Assembly: GCF_005233835.1 (NCBI RefSeq)
Contig: NZ_SZQA01000006.1
Coordinates: 62,001-126,000, forward strand
Length of the DNA: 64,000 nt
From: Herbidospora galbida
GTDB taxonomy: Bacteria > Actinomycetota > Actinomycetes > Streptosporangiales > Streptosporangiaceae
Direction: 5' to 3'
Below the pieces are notes generated by a model. It was given only the letters and a program-made list of their open reading frames with translations, ran no database searches and was not told the origin of the DNA. Both the position numbers and the translations under genes were made by a program. Positions 56,590 to 64,000 of this stretch are shown here, one piece after another. The number at the start of each line of letters is the position of its first letter. Positions within the stretch are counted from its first letter, which is position 1.

Positions 56590-58673
56590 GCGCGGAGCGC
56601 GGCCGTCCCCTGCCGCCCAACCTGGACGACCGGCGCTGGTCCGACCTGGTGGCGGAGGCCACCGAGCTGATCGGCCACTATGCGCCGCAGTGGACCGACC
56701 GGAGCCCCGGCGACCCCGGGATCGCGCTGGTCGAGCTCTTCGCCTGGCTGGTCGAGGGGCTCATCTACCGGCTCAACCAGGTGCCGGAGAAGAACTACGT
56801 CGCCTTCCTCAACCTCCTGGGCGTCACCCGGCTGCCGGCCGTACCGGCGCGGACGCTGCTGACGTTCACCGCGCAGACCGGCCAGATCGCCACCGTGCCC
56901 AGGGGAACCCAGGTACAGACCACCGGCAGCGAGTCCCAGGCCCCGGTGGTCTTCCAGACCGAAGCGGAGCTGCTCGCGTTGCCCGCCGGGCTGTCGATGA
57001 TCGTCCGGTACGACGCCCCGCCCACCCCCGTGACGGCCACCGACGTGACCGGCGTGACGAACGGGTTCCCGCTGCGGATACCCGACGGCGGCACCTCCTT
57101 CCTCCTGCTGGGCCTCGACCCCGCCTTCACCCAGCCCGCCGACCGCGTGGAGCTCTACGCCGAACCCGACCAGGCCGCCACCGGCGAACCCGCCACGGTG
57201 AGCTGGGTGTTCTCGGCGAACGGCCCCAACCCGGCGAACTGGCCCGCGCTGGCGGTCGAACGCGACACCACCCACGGCCTGACCCAGGGCGGCCAGGTCC
57301 GCCTGAAGCTGCCCGCCGGCGCCCAGTGGGCGGCGGTCGACCCGGCCGGCTGGCCCTTCCCCGCGGGTACGCCCGCCCCCCAGCCGGGGCGCCCCCGCCG
57401 ATGGGTCGGCCTGAAGCTGACCAACGAGCGTGAGACCGGCGACCCGGTCCGCGACGCTCTGGTGGAGATACGCCACCTGCTGCCGAACACGGTCGCGGCG
57501 ACCAGCGCGACCGTCGCGGGCCGGGGTGCGCCCGAAGTGCTCGGCACCGCCGGACGGGCTCCCCGCCAGGTGTTCCAGCTGCGGAACCGGCCCGTCTACC
57601 GGCAGCCGGGGCCGGCCCCCTTCGACCATGTCGAGATCATGGTCGACGACCTGATATGGCTGCTCGCGGAGGAACGTTCCGAATTCACCGACCAGCTGGT
57701 CCGGCTCGACCCGGTGACCGGAGAGGTGATCTTCGGTGAGGTGGGGGCGACGCCGCCGACGGGCGCCACGATCTCGGCCGTCTACCGCTACGTGGGCGCG
57801 GGCGCGTTCGGGAACGTCCTTCCCGGCACGGTCACCACCTTGGCCGACGGGGTGCCGGGCGTCATCGCGGTCACCAACCCGGTGCCGGGAAGCGGCGGGA
57901 CCGACGAGGAGCCGATCGAGGAGACCAAGTCACGGGCGCCGCAGTTGCTGCGCGCCCGCGACCGGGCGATCACCGCCGAGGACTACGAGTTCCTGGCCCG
58001 CCAGGTGCCGGGGGTGCGGATCGCCCGCTGCCTGGCCCCCCGGACCCAGGAGAAGGACGGCCCGGCCGGCCGCTGGCTGAAGGGCGATCCGTGGACGTTC
58101 GCCGCCATCTCCCGCGCCCCCGGCCACGTGAACCTGATCGTCGTGCCCGACCTCGGCCTGGCCGAGCCGCAGCCGACGCCTTCGGTGGCCCTGGTCCAGG
58201 AGGTGCTCGCCGCCCTCGATCCGCGCCGCGAGGTGACCGCGCTGCTCCAGGTCCACCTGCCCCGCTACCTGCCGGTCGAGGTGACCGCCGACCTGCGCGT
58301 CTTCAGACGCGCGGTGGACATGCAGCTCGCGGCCGGGCTCGAGGCGGAGAAGGAGCGCCTCAGGGAGCGGGTCGCGCGCTTCCTGCACCCCGTGCGCGGC
58401 GGACCCGCGGGGCTCGGCTGGCAGGTGGGTCAGAGCCTCTACCTGCCCGACATGTACCAGGCGGTGCAACCGGCGAACGAGATCGGCTATCTGGCCGGCC
58501 TGCAACTGCGGCCCGTCCAGGTCCCGCCCTACCACCAGGGGGGTGAGGCGTGGAACAACGACGTCCACCGGCCGTTCCGGCTGCCCGACGCCCTCGGGCC
58601 GCACGTGCGCGTGACCGACTACGAACTGATCTGCTTCAGCGGCGTCTGCGAGATCGCGGGGGCGGAGGAATGA
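56586..58673 (+). CDS. eCIS baseplate J-like protein
   Basis: A 695-residue baseplate assembly protein. The N-terminus (PPNLDDRRWSDLVAEATELI; RSPGDPGIALVELFAWLVEG; IYRLNQVPEKNYVAFLNLLG) and the middle RAITAEDYEFLARQVPGVRI match gpJ/Afp11-like wedge proteins. A long beta-rich insert lies at about 150-400. Starts and stops overlap the neighbours as ATGA, so translation is coupled along the operon. Confidence 0.9.
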   Translation: MSAERGRPLPPNLDDRRWSDLVAEATELIGHYAPQWTDRSPGDPGIALVELFAWLVEGLIYRLNQVPEKNYVAFLNLLGVTRLPAVPARTLLTFTAQTGQIATVPRGTQVQTTGSESQAPVVFQTEAELLALPAGLSMIVRYDAPPTPVTATDVTGVTNGFPLRIPDGGTSFLLLGLDPAFTQPADRVELYAEPDQAATGEPATVSWVFSANGPNPANWPALAVERDTTHGLTQGGQVRLKLPAGAQWAAVDPAGWPFPAGTPAPQPGRPRRWVGLKLTNERETGDPVRDALVEIRHLLPNTVAATSATVAGRGAPEVLGTAGRAPRQVFQLRNRPVYRQPGPAPFDHVEIMVDDLIWLLAEERSEFTDQLVRLDPVTGEVIFGEVGATPPTGATISAVYRYVGAGAFGNVLPGTVTTLADGVPGVIAVTNPVPGSGGTDEEPIEETKSRAPQLLRARDRAITAEDYEFLARQVPGVRIARCLAPRTQEKDGPAGRWLKGDPWTFAAISRAPGHVNLIVVPDLGLAEPQPTPSVALVQEVLAALDPRREVTALLQVHLPRYLPVEVTADLRVFRRAVDMQLAAGLEAEKERLRERVARFLHPVRGGPAGLGWQVGQSLYLPDMYQAVQPANEIGYLAGLQLRPVQVPPYHQGGEAWNNDVHRPFRLPDALGPHVRVTDYELICFSGVCEIAGAEE

Positions 58674-60214
58674 GCTATCTGGAGCGCCTGCCGACCGTCC
58701 TGCGGTCGCCTGACCTGGGTGACCTGTTGATGGTCTTCGAGAAGCTGCTCGACGGGATCGATGACGACGCCCCCGCGTCGAGCCCGCCGCTCGCGCAGCT
58801 CATCGAGACCCTGCCCGACCTCTACGATCCGGCCAGGACCCGGGCCGACCTCCTGCCGTGGCTGGCCGGGTGGCTGGGGTTCGAGCTGCCGCCGGGCTGG
58901 ACCGTGGAGCAGCGGCGCCGGGTGATCGCCGGGATCATGGACCTGCACCTGCGGCGGGGCACCCGCGCCGGGCTGGCCGGGCTGCTCGACCTGGCCGTGG
59001 CCGCCCCGGATCGGCAGCGGGTCACGGTCGACTCCGGCGGCAAGGTGCTGTTCGCCCGGGCCGACGGGCGGGTGCACACGCTGGTGTCGCAGGGGCCCTA
59101 CATCCGGGCCGCGCCGAACCGGACGCTCGCCTACCCAGGCCTGGTCAGCCCGCAGTGCCTGGCTCTGACCCCGGGTGGCGACCTGCTGGTCGGCGACGCG
59201 GGCGGCATCGGGGGCAGACCGGCGCCGGGGGTGTGGCGCATCACCCGTACGGGCGCCTACGCCGACCTGACGGGCGGGCCGCCGGTGCCGCGCCCGCTCG
59301 GCTCGGCGGCATGGAACCTCACCGCGCCGGTCGCCGTCGCCGTCGATCCCGCCGCGGCGGGCTGGATCCTGTACGTGCTGGACATCCAGCAGACCGGACT
59401 GAGGCTGTCTCGGCTCACCGCGGCGAACCCCTTCCAGGAGGAGATCGTTCCGGTGCACGCCACCGTGCGCAACGTCGTCGACGTCACGGCCGCCGTGGTC
59501 GACGGCGGGCATCTGCTCATCCTCAACCGGCGCGACAGACGCATCGTCGACGTCGACCTCGCCGCGTCCGCCGCCGAGCCGCGCACGATCGCGCTGACCG
59601 GGCTGACCGCGCCCCGCTCGCTGACCGTCACCGGTGACCGCTACATCGTCGGCGACACTCGGCCGGAGGCCCCGGCCGACCTGTTCCAGGTGCCCAAGGC
59701 CGGCGGCGCCCCCGTGCCGCTGCTCGCGGGGGTGCCGGAGGCCGGCAACCCGCTGCTCGCGCCCTACGCGGTGATCCAGGAGGACGCCCGGGTGCTGCTC
59801 GTCCTCGACGTCGGGCTCCAGCCCGACCAGGATCCGGCGCGGCCCTACCTGCGCCGCTCGCTGCGACCGGCCGCCCTCTACCGGGTCGACCTGCGGCCGA
59901 ACCCGCCCCGGGTGACCCGCGTCAGCGAGCCCGGCGGGATGGTCTTCCCGCGCGGCATGGTCCGGCACGAGGGCACCGTCTACCTGTGCGACGGCGGCGA
60001 GCCGCTCAGCAGGAACGAGACCGCGCCGAACGGCGTGCCCCGCCGCAACCTGCGCGCCTCGGCCAACGAACTCGCGGTGATCGTGCACTTCGTCCGCGCC
60101 GGGGCGACCACCGCCGAGCAGCGGGCCATCCTGCGCAGCATCGGCGACGCCCTCGACCGGGAGCGGCCCGCGTCCGCCCTGCCCACCCTGCTCTCCGCCA
60201 TCGGCGCGAACTAG
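58670..60214 (+). CDS. Tail protein I domain fused to beta-propeller-like region
   Basis: A 514-residue protein. Residues 1-105 match phage tail protein I/Afp12-type (YLERLPTVLRSPDLGDLLMV; LPWLAGWLGFELPPGWTVEQ; RRRVIAGIMDLHLRRGTRAG). Residues 105-470 consist of repeated short beta units (GDLLVGDAGG; YVLDIQQTGLRLSRL; HLLILNRRDRRIVDVDL; LLVLDVGLQPD; VYLCDGGEP), the pattern of an NHL/beta-propeller. The C-terminal helix resumes the tail domain. The propeller is inserted between two halves of tail protein I and could display a receptor-binding face on the baseplate. Confidence 0.8.
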   Translation: MSYLERLPTVLRSPDLGDLLMVFEKLLDGIDDDAPASSPPLAQLIETLPDLYDPARTRADLLPWLAGWLGFELPPGWTVEQRRRVIAGIMDLHLRRGTRAGLAGLLDLAVAAPDRQRVTVDSGGKVLFARADGRVHTLVSQGPYIRAAPNRTLAYPGLVSPQCLALTPGGDLLVGDAGGIGGRPAPGVWRITRTGAYADLTGGPPVPRPLGSAAWNLTAPVAVAVDPAAAGWILYVLDIQQTGLRLSRLTAANPFQEEIVPVHATVRNVVDVTAAVVDGGHLLILNRRDRRIVDVDLAASAAEPRTIALTGLTAPRSLTVTGDRYIVGDTRPEAPADLFQVPKAGGAPVPLLAGVPEAGNPLLAPYAVIQEDARVLLVLDVGLQPDQDPARPYLRRSLRPAALYRVDLRPNPPRVTRVSEPGGMVFPRGMVRHEGTVYLCDGGEPLSRNETAPNGVPRRNLRASANELAVIVHFVRAGATTAEQRAILRSIGDALDRERPASALPTLLSAIGAN

Positions 60215-60222
60215 GAGCGGCC

Positions 60223-61935
60223 ATGACCGAGAAGCTGATCCGCACGACCTACGTCGACCCGACGGTCAACCCGCCGGAGCCCCGGCAGGGCGACACCGGG
60301 CTGCACGAGAGCCGCCAGGACCAGGAGGGCTACTTCGAGCCCCTGCACCGGCTGCACCACGCCGCCTTCCACGGCCACGGCGTGGGCGCCGGCCTCCAGG
60401 TGGCGGCCACGCCGGGGCAGCCCGGCCTGCGGGTCATGCCGGGGGTGGCGCTCGACGAGACGGGACGGCTGATCCCGGTGACCGCGGGCGGCCACGTGCG
60501 GCTGGGCGACGACCTGATCCCGGTGACCGAGACGGGCGCCCACCTGCCCACGGCCGGGCTGACCGGCGATCGGTACGTCACGGTCGCCTGGGGCGAGGCG
60601 TTCGACTACAGCGGCGTGGCGGCGGGCGTGTTCAACACCGAGACCACACCCGTGATCCGGCTGCGCGAGGCCACCGGCTTCGCCAAGTCAGCCGACCAGG
60701 TCGTCATCGCCGGTGTCACCTTCGACCAGGGCAAGGTGACCGCCCTGCGGGGGTCCCGGCAGTTCACCGCCGTCGCAGCGGACCGGATCGACCTGATGCG
60801 CGGGAGCGTCACCACGTCGGGCACCGAGTCGCTGGCCGGTCCCACGGCGGCGGCCACGCTGAGCGCCTGGCACGACGGGGGCGTGATCCTCGACACCCCG
60901 GTCCTCGTCGTCCACCACCAGGGCGGCATCACGCCGATGCTGCACCTGGACTCCGTCACCGGCCGCATGGGCGTGGGCGTCACCCCACCGGCGGCCGCTT
61001 TCGACGTCGAGGGTGGCGCGGTGATCCGGGGGAAGGTCGGCATCGGCACCGCCCGCCCCGACCCGGCGGCGGCCCTCGACGTGCGCGGCGGGGCGATCAT
61101 GCCGACGGCGGGATCAGGGGAATCGGCCGGCATCCTGTTCCCGCGCGATCCCGGAGGCGGTGGGGGCGATCGGGCCTACATCCGCTACTTCCCGGTGAGC
61201 GGTGAGAGGACCCGGCTGCTGATCGGCAACGACAACGACGCCGACGACGAGATCACCTTCCGCCAGAACGACGCGGACGTGGCGACGATCATCCGGCGCA
61301 GCGTCGGCATCGGCACCGACAACCCGACCGGCAAGCTGGACGTGCGCGAGACGAGGTACAACACGACCGGTGTGCTGGCCATCAGCGACCGGGGCATCGG
61401 CCTGTACGCAAGCGGCGCTCAGGCCGCCGTCTTCAACGGCGACGTCCACATCGACGGCCGGCTGACCGGCGTCGAAACCTCCGGATTCTCGGCCATCGAC
61501 CACCCGCTCGACCCGGCGGGCCGATTCCTGAACCACGGCGCGGTCGAGAGCGACGAGCTCAAGAACGTCTACGACGGCGAGGTGACCCTCGACGAGCACG
61601 GCGCCGCCGAGATCGCCCTCCCCGACTGGTTCGAGGCGCTCAACGAGAAGGTCCGCTACCAGCTCACCCCCCTCGGGGGCCCGGCCCCGAACCTGCACGT
61701 CTCCCGGAGGCTGTCCGGGAACTCGTTCTCCATCGCCGGCGGCGAGCCGGGTGCCGAGGTCTGCTGGCTGGTGACCGGAGTGAGGCACGACGCGCACGCG
61801 CGGGCCAACCCGCTCGTCGTCGAGACCGACAAGTCCGAACGGGAGCACGGCCGCTACCGGCACCCGGAGGCGCACGGCTTCGACCCTTCCCTCGGCCTCT
61901 GGGCGTCTCCCGCCTCCGCCGCCGCTCAGGAGTGA
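60223..61935 (+). CDS. eCIS fibre-like protein (paralogue 1 of 3)
   Basis: A 570-residue protein. The N-terminal domain (about 1-190; LIRTTYVDPTVNPPEPRQGD, TGLHESRQDQEGYFEPLHRL) and the C-terminal domain (about 420-570; VESDELKNVYDGEVTLDEHG, AEIALPDWFEALNEKVRYQL, RANPLVVETDK) are shared with the two following genes. The middle has tail-fibre-like triplets (MGVGVTPPAAAFDVEGGAVI; GIGTARPD; SVGIGTDNPTGKLDV). The order suggests an anchor, a shaft of repeats and a tip. The target receptor is unknown. No signal peptide is present. Confidence 0.65.
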   Translation: MTEKLIRTTYVDPTVNPPEPRQGDTGLHESRQDQEGYFEPLHRLHHAAFHGHGVGAGLQVAATPGQPGLRVMPGVALDETGRLIPVTAGGHVRLGDDLIPVTETGAHLPTAGLTGDRYVTVAWGEAFDYSGVAAGVFNTETTPVIRLREATGFAKSADQVVIAGVTFDQGKVTALRGSRQFTAVAADRIDLMRGSVTTSGTESLAGPTAAATLSAWHDGGVILDTPVLVVHHQGGITPMLHLDSVTGRMGVGVTPPAAAFDVEGGAVIRGKVGIGTARPDPAAALDVRGGAIMPTAGSGESAGILFPRDPGGGGGDRAYIRYFPVSGERTRLLIGNDNDADDEITFRQNDADVATIIRRSVGIGTDNPTGKLDVRETRYNTTGVLAISDRGIGLYASGAQAAVFNGDVHIDGRLTGVETSGFSAIDHPLDPAGRFLNHGAVESDELKNVYDGEVTLDEHGAAEIALPDWFEALNEKVRYQLTPLGGPAPNLHVSRRLSGNSFSIAGGEPGAEVCWLVTGVRHDAHARANPLVVETDKSEREHGRYRHPEAHGFDPSLGLWASPASAAAQE

Positions 61936-61937
61936 CC

Positions 61938-63338
61938 ATGACCGAGAGACTCATCCGCACCAGCTACACCGACCCGACGACCCACCCGGTCACCGACCGT
62001 CAGGGCATCACCCGACTGGACGAGAGCCGTCTGGACCAGGCCTACTTCGAAGCGCTGCACCGGCTGTACGCCCCGGCGGTCCACGGCTGGGGGGTGGCGT
62101 CCGGCCTCGGTGTGGAGGCGACACCCGGCGCGACCGGGGTCGTGGTGCTCCCCGGCGTGGCGCTCGACGCGGGGGGACGGCTGCTCCCGCTGATCCCCGG
62201 AGGTCATGCCCGGCTGCCCGACGGCTCCACGATCACGGTCACCGCCGGCGGGGCGGCGCTGCCCACGTACGGGCCGCAAGCGGAGGTCTGCGTCACGATC
62301 GGATGGGGGGAGACGTTCGATAACACCGGCGTGGCCAACGACGTCTACATCACCGAGACCACCCCGGTCCTGCGGCTGCGTCCTCTCGCCGGCGTCCCGG
62401 CCGACGGGACGGAGGTCGTGCTGGCCCGGGTGGGCCTCGACCCGACCGGCCGGGTCACCACACTCGACGGCCTGCACCGCAAGGGCATCTCCGTCGCGGC
62501 CGACCGGATCGCGTTCCGGCAGCCGATCTCGTCCACGGTCAACGGCGAGCTGACCGTGGAGGACGGCCAGTGCGGGCTGGTGTACGCCACCCCGGACGGC
62601 CGCCAGATCGTCGAGACCCGGCGGTTCCGCGTGGAGCCGCCCGGCGGCGGCGAGGCGGTGCTCACGGTCGAGACCTCCTCGGGAAAGGTGGGCGTCGGAG
62701 CCCCCGACCCCGGTCACAAGCTGCACGTCTACACCCGCGAAGCGAACAGCGCGGCCGTGTACGCCGTCTCCCACAGCTCCACCGGGATCGTCGCCATCAG
62801 CAACAAAGGGACCGGCCTGGTCGTGCACGGTTCCCCGCGGGCGGCCTACTTCGGGGGCGACGTCCACATCGCGGGAAACCTGACCAAGAGCGCCGTCATC
62901 ATCAAGATCGATCATCCGCTCTTCCCCGAGCGTAAGTACCTGAGTCACAGCTCCGTCGAGAGCGACGAGATGAAGAACGTCTACGACGGCGAGGTCACCC
63001 TCGACGGGCACGGCACCGCCGAGATCGCCCTCCCCGACTGGTTCGAGGCGCTCAACGAGAGGGTCCGCTACCAACTCACCGCCATCGGCGGCTCGGCACC
63101 CGGGCTGCACGTCTCCCGCAAGCTCTCGGGCAACACCTTCTCGGTCGCCGGCGGCGAACCGGGCCAGGAGGTCTGCTGGCAGGTCACCGGGGTCCGGCAC
63201 GACCCCTACGCGCGGGCCAACCCGCTCGTGTCGGAGACCGACAAGGAGGGCCCGGAGCTCGGCCGGTACCTGCATCCGGAGCCCCACGGCGCGGCCCCCG
63301 ACCTCGCCGTCGTCAGCCCCGTCCAGGAGCGGTCATGA
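61938..63338 (+). CDS. eCIS fibre-like protein (paralogue 2 of 3)
   Basis: A 466-residue paralogue with a shorter middle. Shared ends: LIRTSYTDPTTHPVTDRQGI at the start, and VESDEMKNVYDGEVTLDGHG, LPDWFEALNERVRYQLTAIG near the end. ATG 61938 has AGGAG 5 nt upstream; an in-frame GTG at 61932 is too close to that site. The middle contains KVGVGAPDPGHKLHV, one fibre triplet, so the shaft is shorter than in paralogue 1. The stop overlaps the next ATG as ATGA. Confidence 0.66.
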   Translation: MTERLIRTSYTDPTTHPVTDRQGITRLDESRLDQAYFEALHRLYAPAVHGWGVASGLGVEATPGATGVVVLPGVALDAGGRLLPLIPGGHARLPDGSTITVTAGGAALPTYGPQAEVCVTIGWGETFDNTGVANDVYITETTPVLRLRPLAGVPADGTEVVLARVGLDPTGRVTTLDGLHRKGISVAADRIAFRQPISSTVNGELTVEDGQCGLVYATPDGRQIVETRRFRVEPPGGGEAVLTVETSSGKVGVGAPDPGHKLHVYTREANSAAVYAVSHSSTGIVAISNKGTGLVVHGSPRAAYFGGDVHIAGNLTKSAVIIKIDHPLFPERKYLSHSSVESDEMKNVYDGEVTLDGHGTAEIALPDWFEALNERVRYQLTAIGGSAPGLHVSRKLSGNTFSVAGGEPGQEVCWQVTGVRHDPYARANPLVSETDKEGPELGRYLHPEPHGAAPDLAVVSPVQERS

Positions 63339-64000
63339 CCGAGCGACTCGTCCGCACCAGCTACGTCGACCCGACCGTCGACCCGCCCGAACCCCGCCAG
63401 GGTGACACCGGCCTGCACGAGAGCCGCCAGGACCAGGAGGGATACGCCGACCCGCTGCACCGGCTGCACGGTTCGGCGCTGCACGGCTGGGGGGTGGCCA
63501 CCGGTCTGGGAGTGACGGCCACGATCGGCGCCAACGGAATCAGGGTCGCGCCCGGGGTCGCGCTGGACGCGCGGGGGCGCCTGCTCCCGCTGGCCCCCGG
63601 CGGCCACGCCAGGCTCGACGACGGCACCCCCGTCCCGGTGACCGGCGACGGGGCGGCGCTGCCGACGGCCGGGAGCGTACCGGAGAGCCTCGTCACGGTC
63701 GGCTGGGCCGAGACGTTCGACTTCGCCGGCGTGGCGTCGGGCGTGTTCAACACCGAGACAACGCCGGTCCTGCGGCTGCGGCCGGTCGCCGGGTTCGCCC
63801 ACGACGGGACGGAGGTCGTGCTGGCCCGGGTCCGGGTCGACCCGGGCGGCCGGGTGACGGAACTGCGCCACGACCACCGCCGGGGCACCGTGATCTCGGT
63901 GGACCGGGTCGAGTTCCGCCGGCCGAACGTCGCCGCGTCCGGCGGGGCGACCACCGTCGTCCCGGAGGCGTCGGCGGAGGCGCGGTCGCTGCGCGAGGGC
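63335..64000 (+). CDS. eCIS fibre-like protein (paralogue 3 of 3, cut by window end)
   Basis: The first 222 residues of a third paralogue: LVRTSYVDPTVDPPEPRQGD, TGLHESRQDQEGYADPLHRL, then the common N-terminal barrel up to VDRVEFRRPN. It is closer to paralogue 1 at the N-terminus and to paralogue 2 in the region VLRLRPVAGFAHDGTEVVLA, a mosaic pattern. The frame stays open at the window end, so this gene is complete only outside the window. Confidence 0.66.
   Translation, partial: MTERLVRTSYVDPTVDPPEPRQGDTGLHESRQDQEGYADPLHRLHGSALHGWGVATGLGVTATIGANGIRVAPGVALDARGRLLPLAPGGHARLDDGTPVPVTGDGAALPTAGSVPESLVTVGWAETFDFAGVASGVFNTETTPVLRLRPVAGFAHDGTEVVLARVRVDPGGRVTELRHDHRRGTVISVDRVEFRRPNVAASGGATTVVPEASAEARSLREG

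Noticed and set aside
49909..64000. Prophage
   Set aside because: No capsid, terminase, portal, integrase or lysis genes; the set and order match an extracellular contractile injection system.
1..64000. tRNA, rRNA or attachment-site insertion marks
   Set aside because: No tRNA-like cloverleaf, rRNA segment or paired direct repeats flanking an integrase were found by eye; a dedicated RNA search could still reveal a tRNA.

Overview
This window is chromosomal DNA of a high-GC Gram-positive mycelial actinomycete. Evidence: strong GC bias, frequent GTG starts with 4-nt start/stop overlaps, paired XRE/DUF5753 and DUF397 genes, GAF-ANTAR and STAS regulators, a 2-methylisoborneol operon, and an actinobacterial contractile injection system (eCIS). 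The mix fits Streptosporangiales (Streptosporangium, Nonomuraea and relatives) best, but that rank is inference. No rRNA, tRNA, CRISPR array, integrase or transposase was seen.

1-15.3 kb, housekeeping and accessory genes: a STAS protein, two tandem GAF-ANTAR regulators, a LysR regulator, and two fatty-acid desaturases flanking a 2Fe-2S flavin reductase. Then a polysaccharide island (two GT4 glycosyltransferases, an unidentified alpha-helical protein and a GH130-type phosphorylase), a TetR/DUF6204 pair beside a zinc alcohol dehydrogenase, and a DUF2945 gene followed by an apparently frameshifted DUF3140 gene.

15.4-25.1 kb, a conflict- or development-like region: a four-gene cassette on the minus strand (SARP/BTAD-type regulator, large degenerate P-loop protein, SPFH-like coiled-coil protein, DUF4407 membrane protein), a DUF397 gene, two XRE/DUF5753 regulators, and an HTH-MarR regulator divergent from a DUF4097 gene. 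Short TTGCA-type repeats fill the intergenic regions.

25.1-46 kb, a hybrid RiPP cluster, almost all on the minus strand. Six NHLP-type precursor genes are spread among a LanM with intact dehydratase motifs and an eroded cyclase domain, a YcaO/ThiF-like cyclodehydratase, a SagB-type dehydrogenase, an NHLM export set (C39-peptidase ABC, second ABC, membrane-fusion protein), an ABC efflux pair and two histidine-kinase/response-regulator pairs. A membrane protein that looks like a kinase without its phospho-acceptor His or ATPase domain sits between precursors. The expected product set is azol(in)e-containing peptides with dehydrated Ser/Thr. Five precursor promoters share a 13-bp element (ATGAC-N3-CATCA), and three leaders share a hairpin with an invariant loop.

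46-49.6 kb: a secreted Cys-containing protein, an unidentified protein and the 2-methylisoborneol pair (GPP methyltransferase and terpene cyclase).

49.9-64 kb, the eCIS: sheath, tube, baseplate-hub chaperone, a small DUF6760-like frame, a DUF4157 HExxH protein, LysM tube adaptor, gp27/gp5 spike, PAAR-like tip, gp25, baseplate J, a tail-protein-I/beta-propeller fusion and three tandem fibre-like paralogues, the last cut by the window end. No AAA+ ATPase or tape-measure gene is present within the window.
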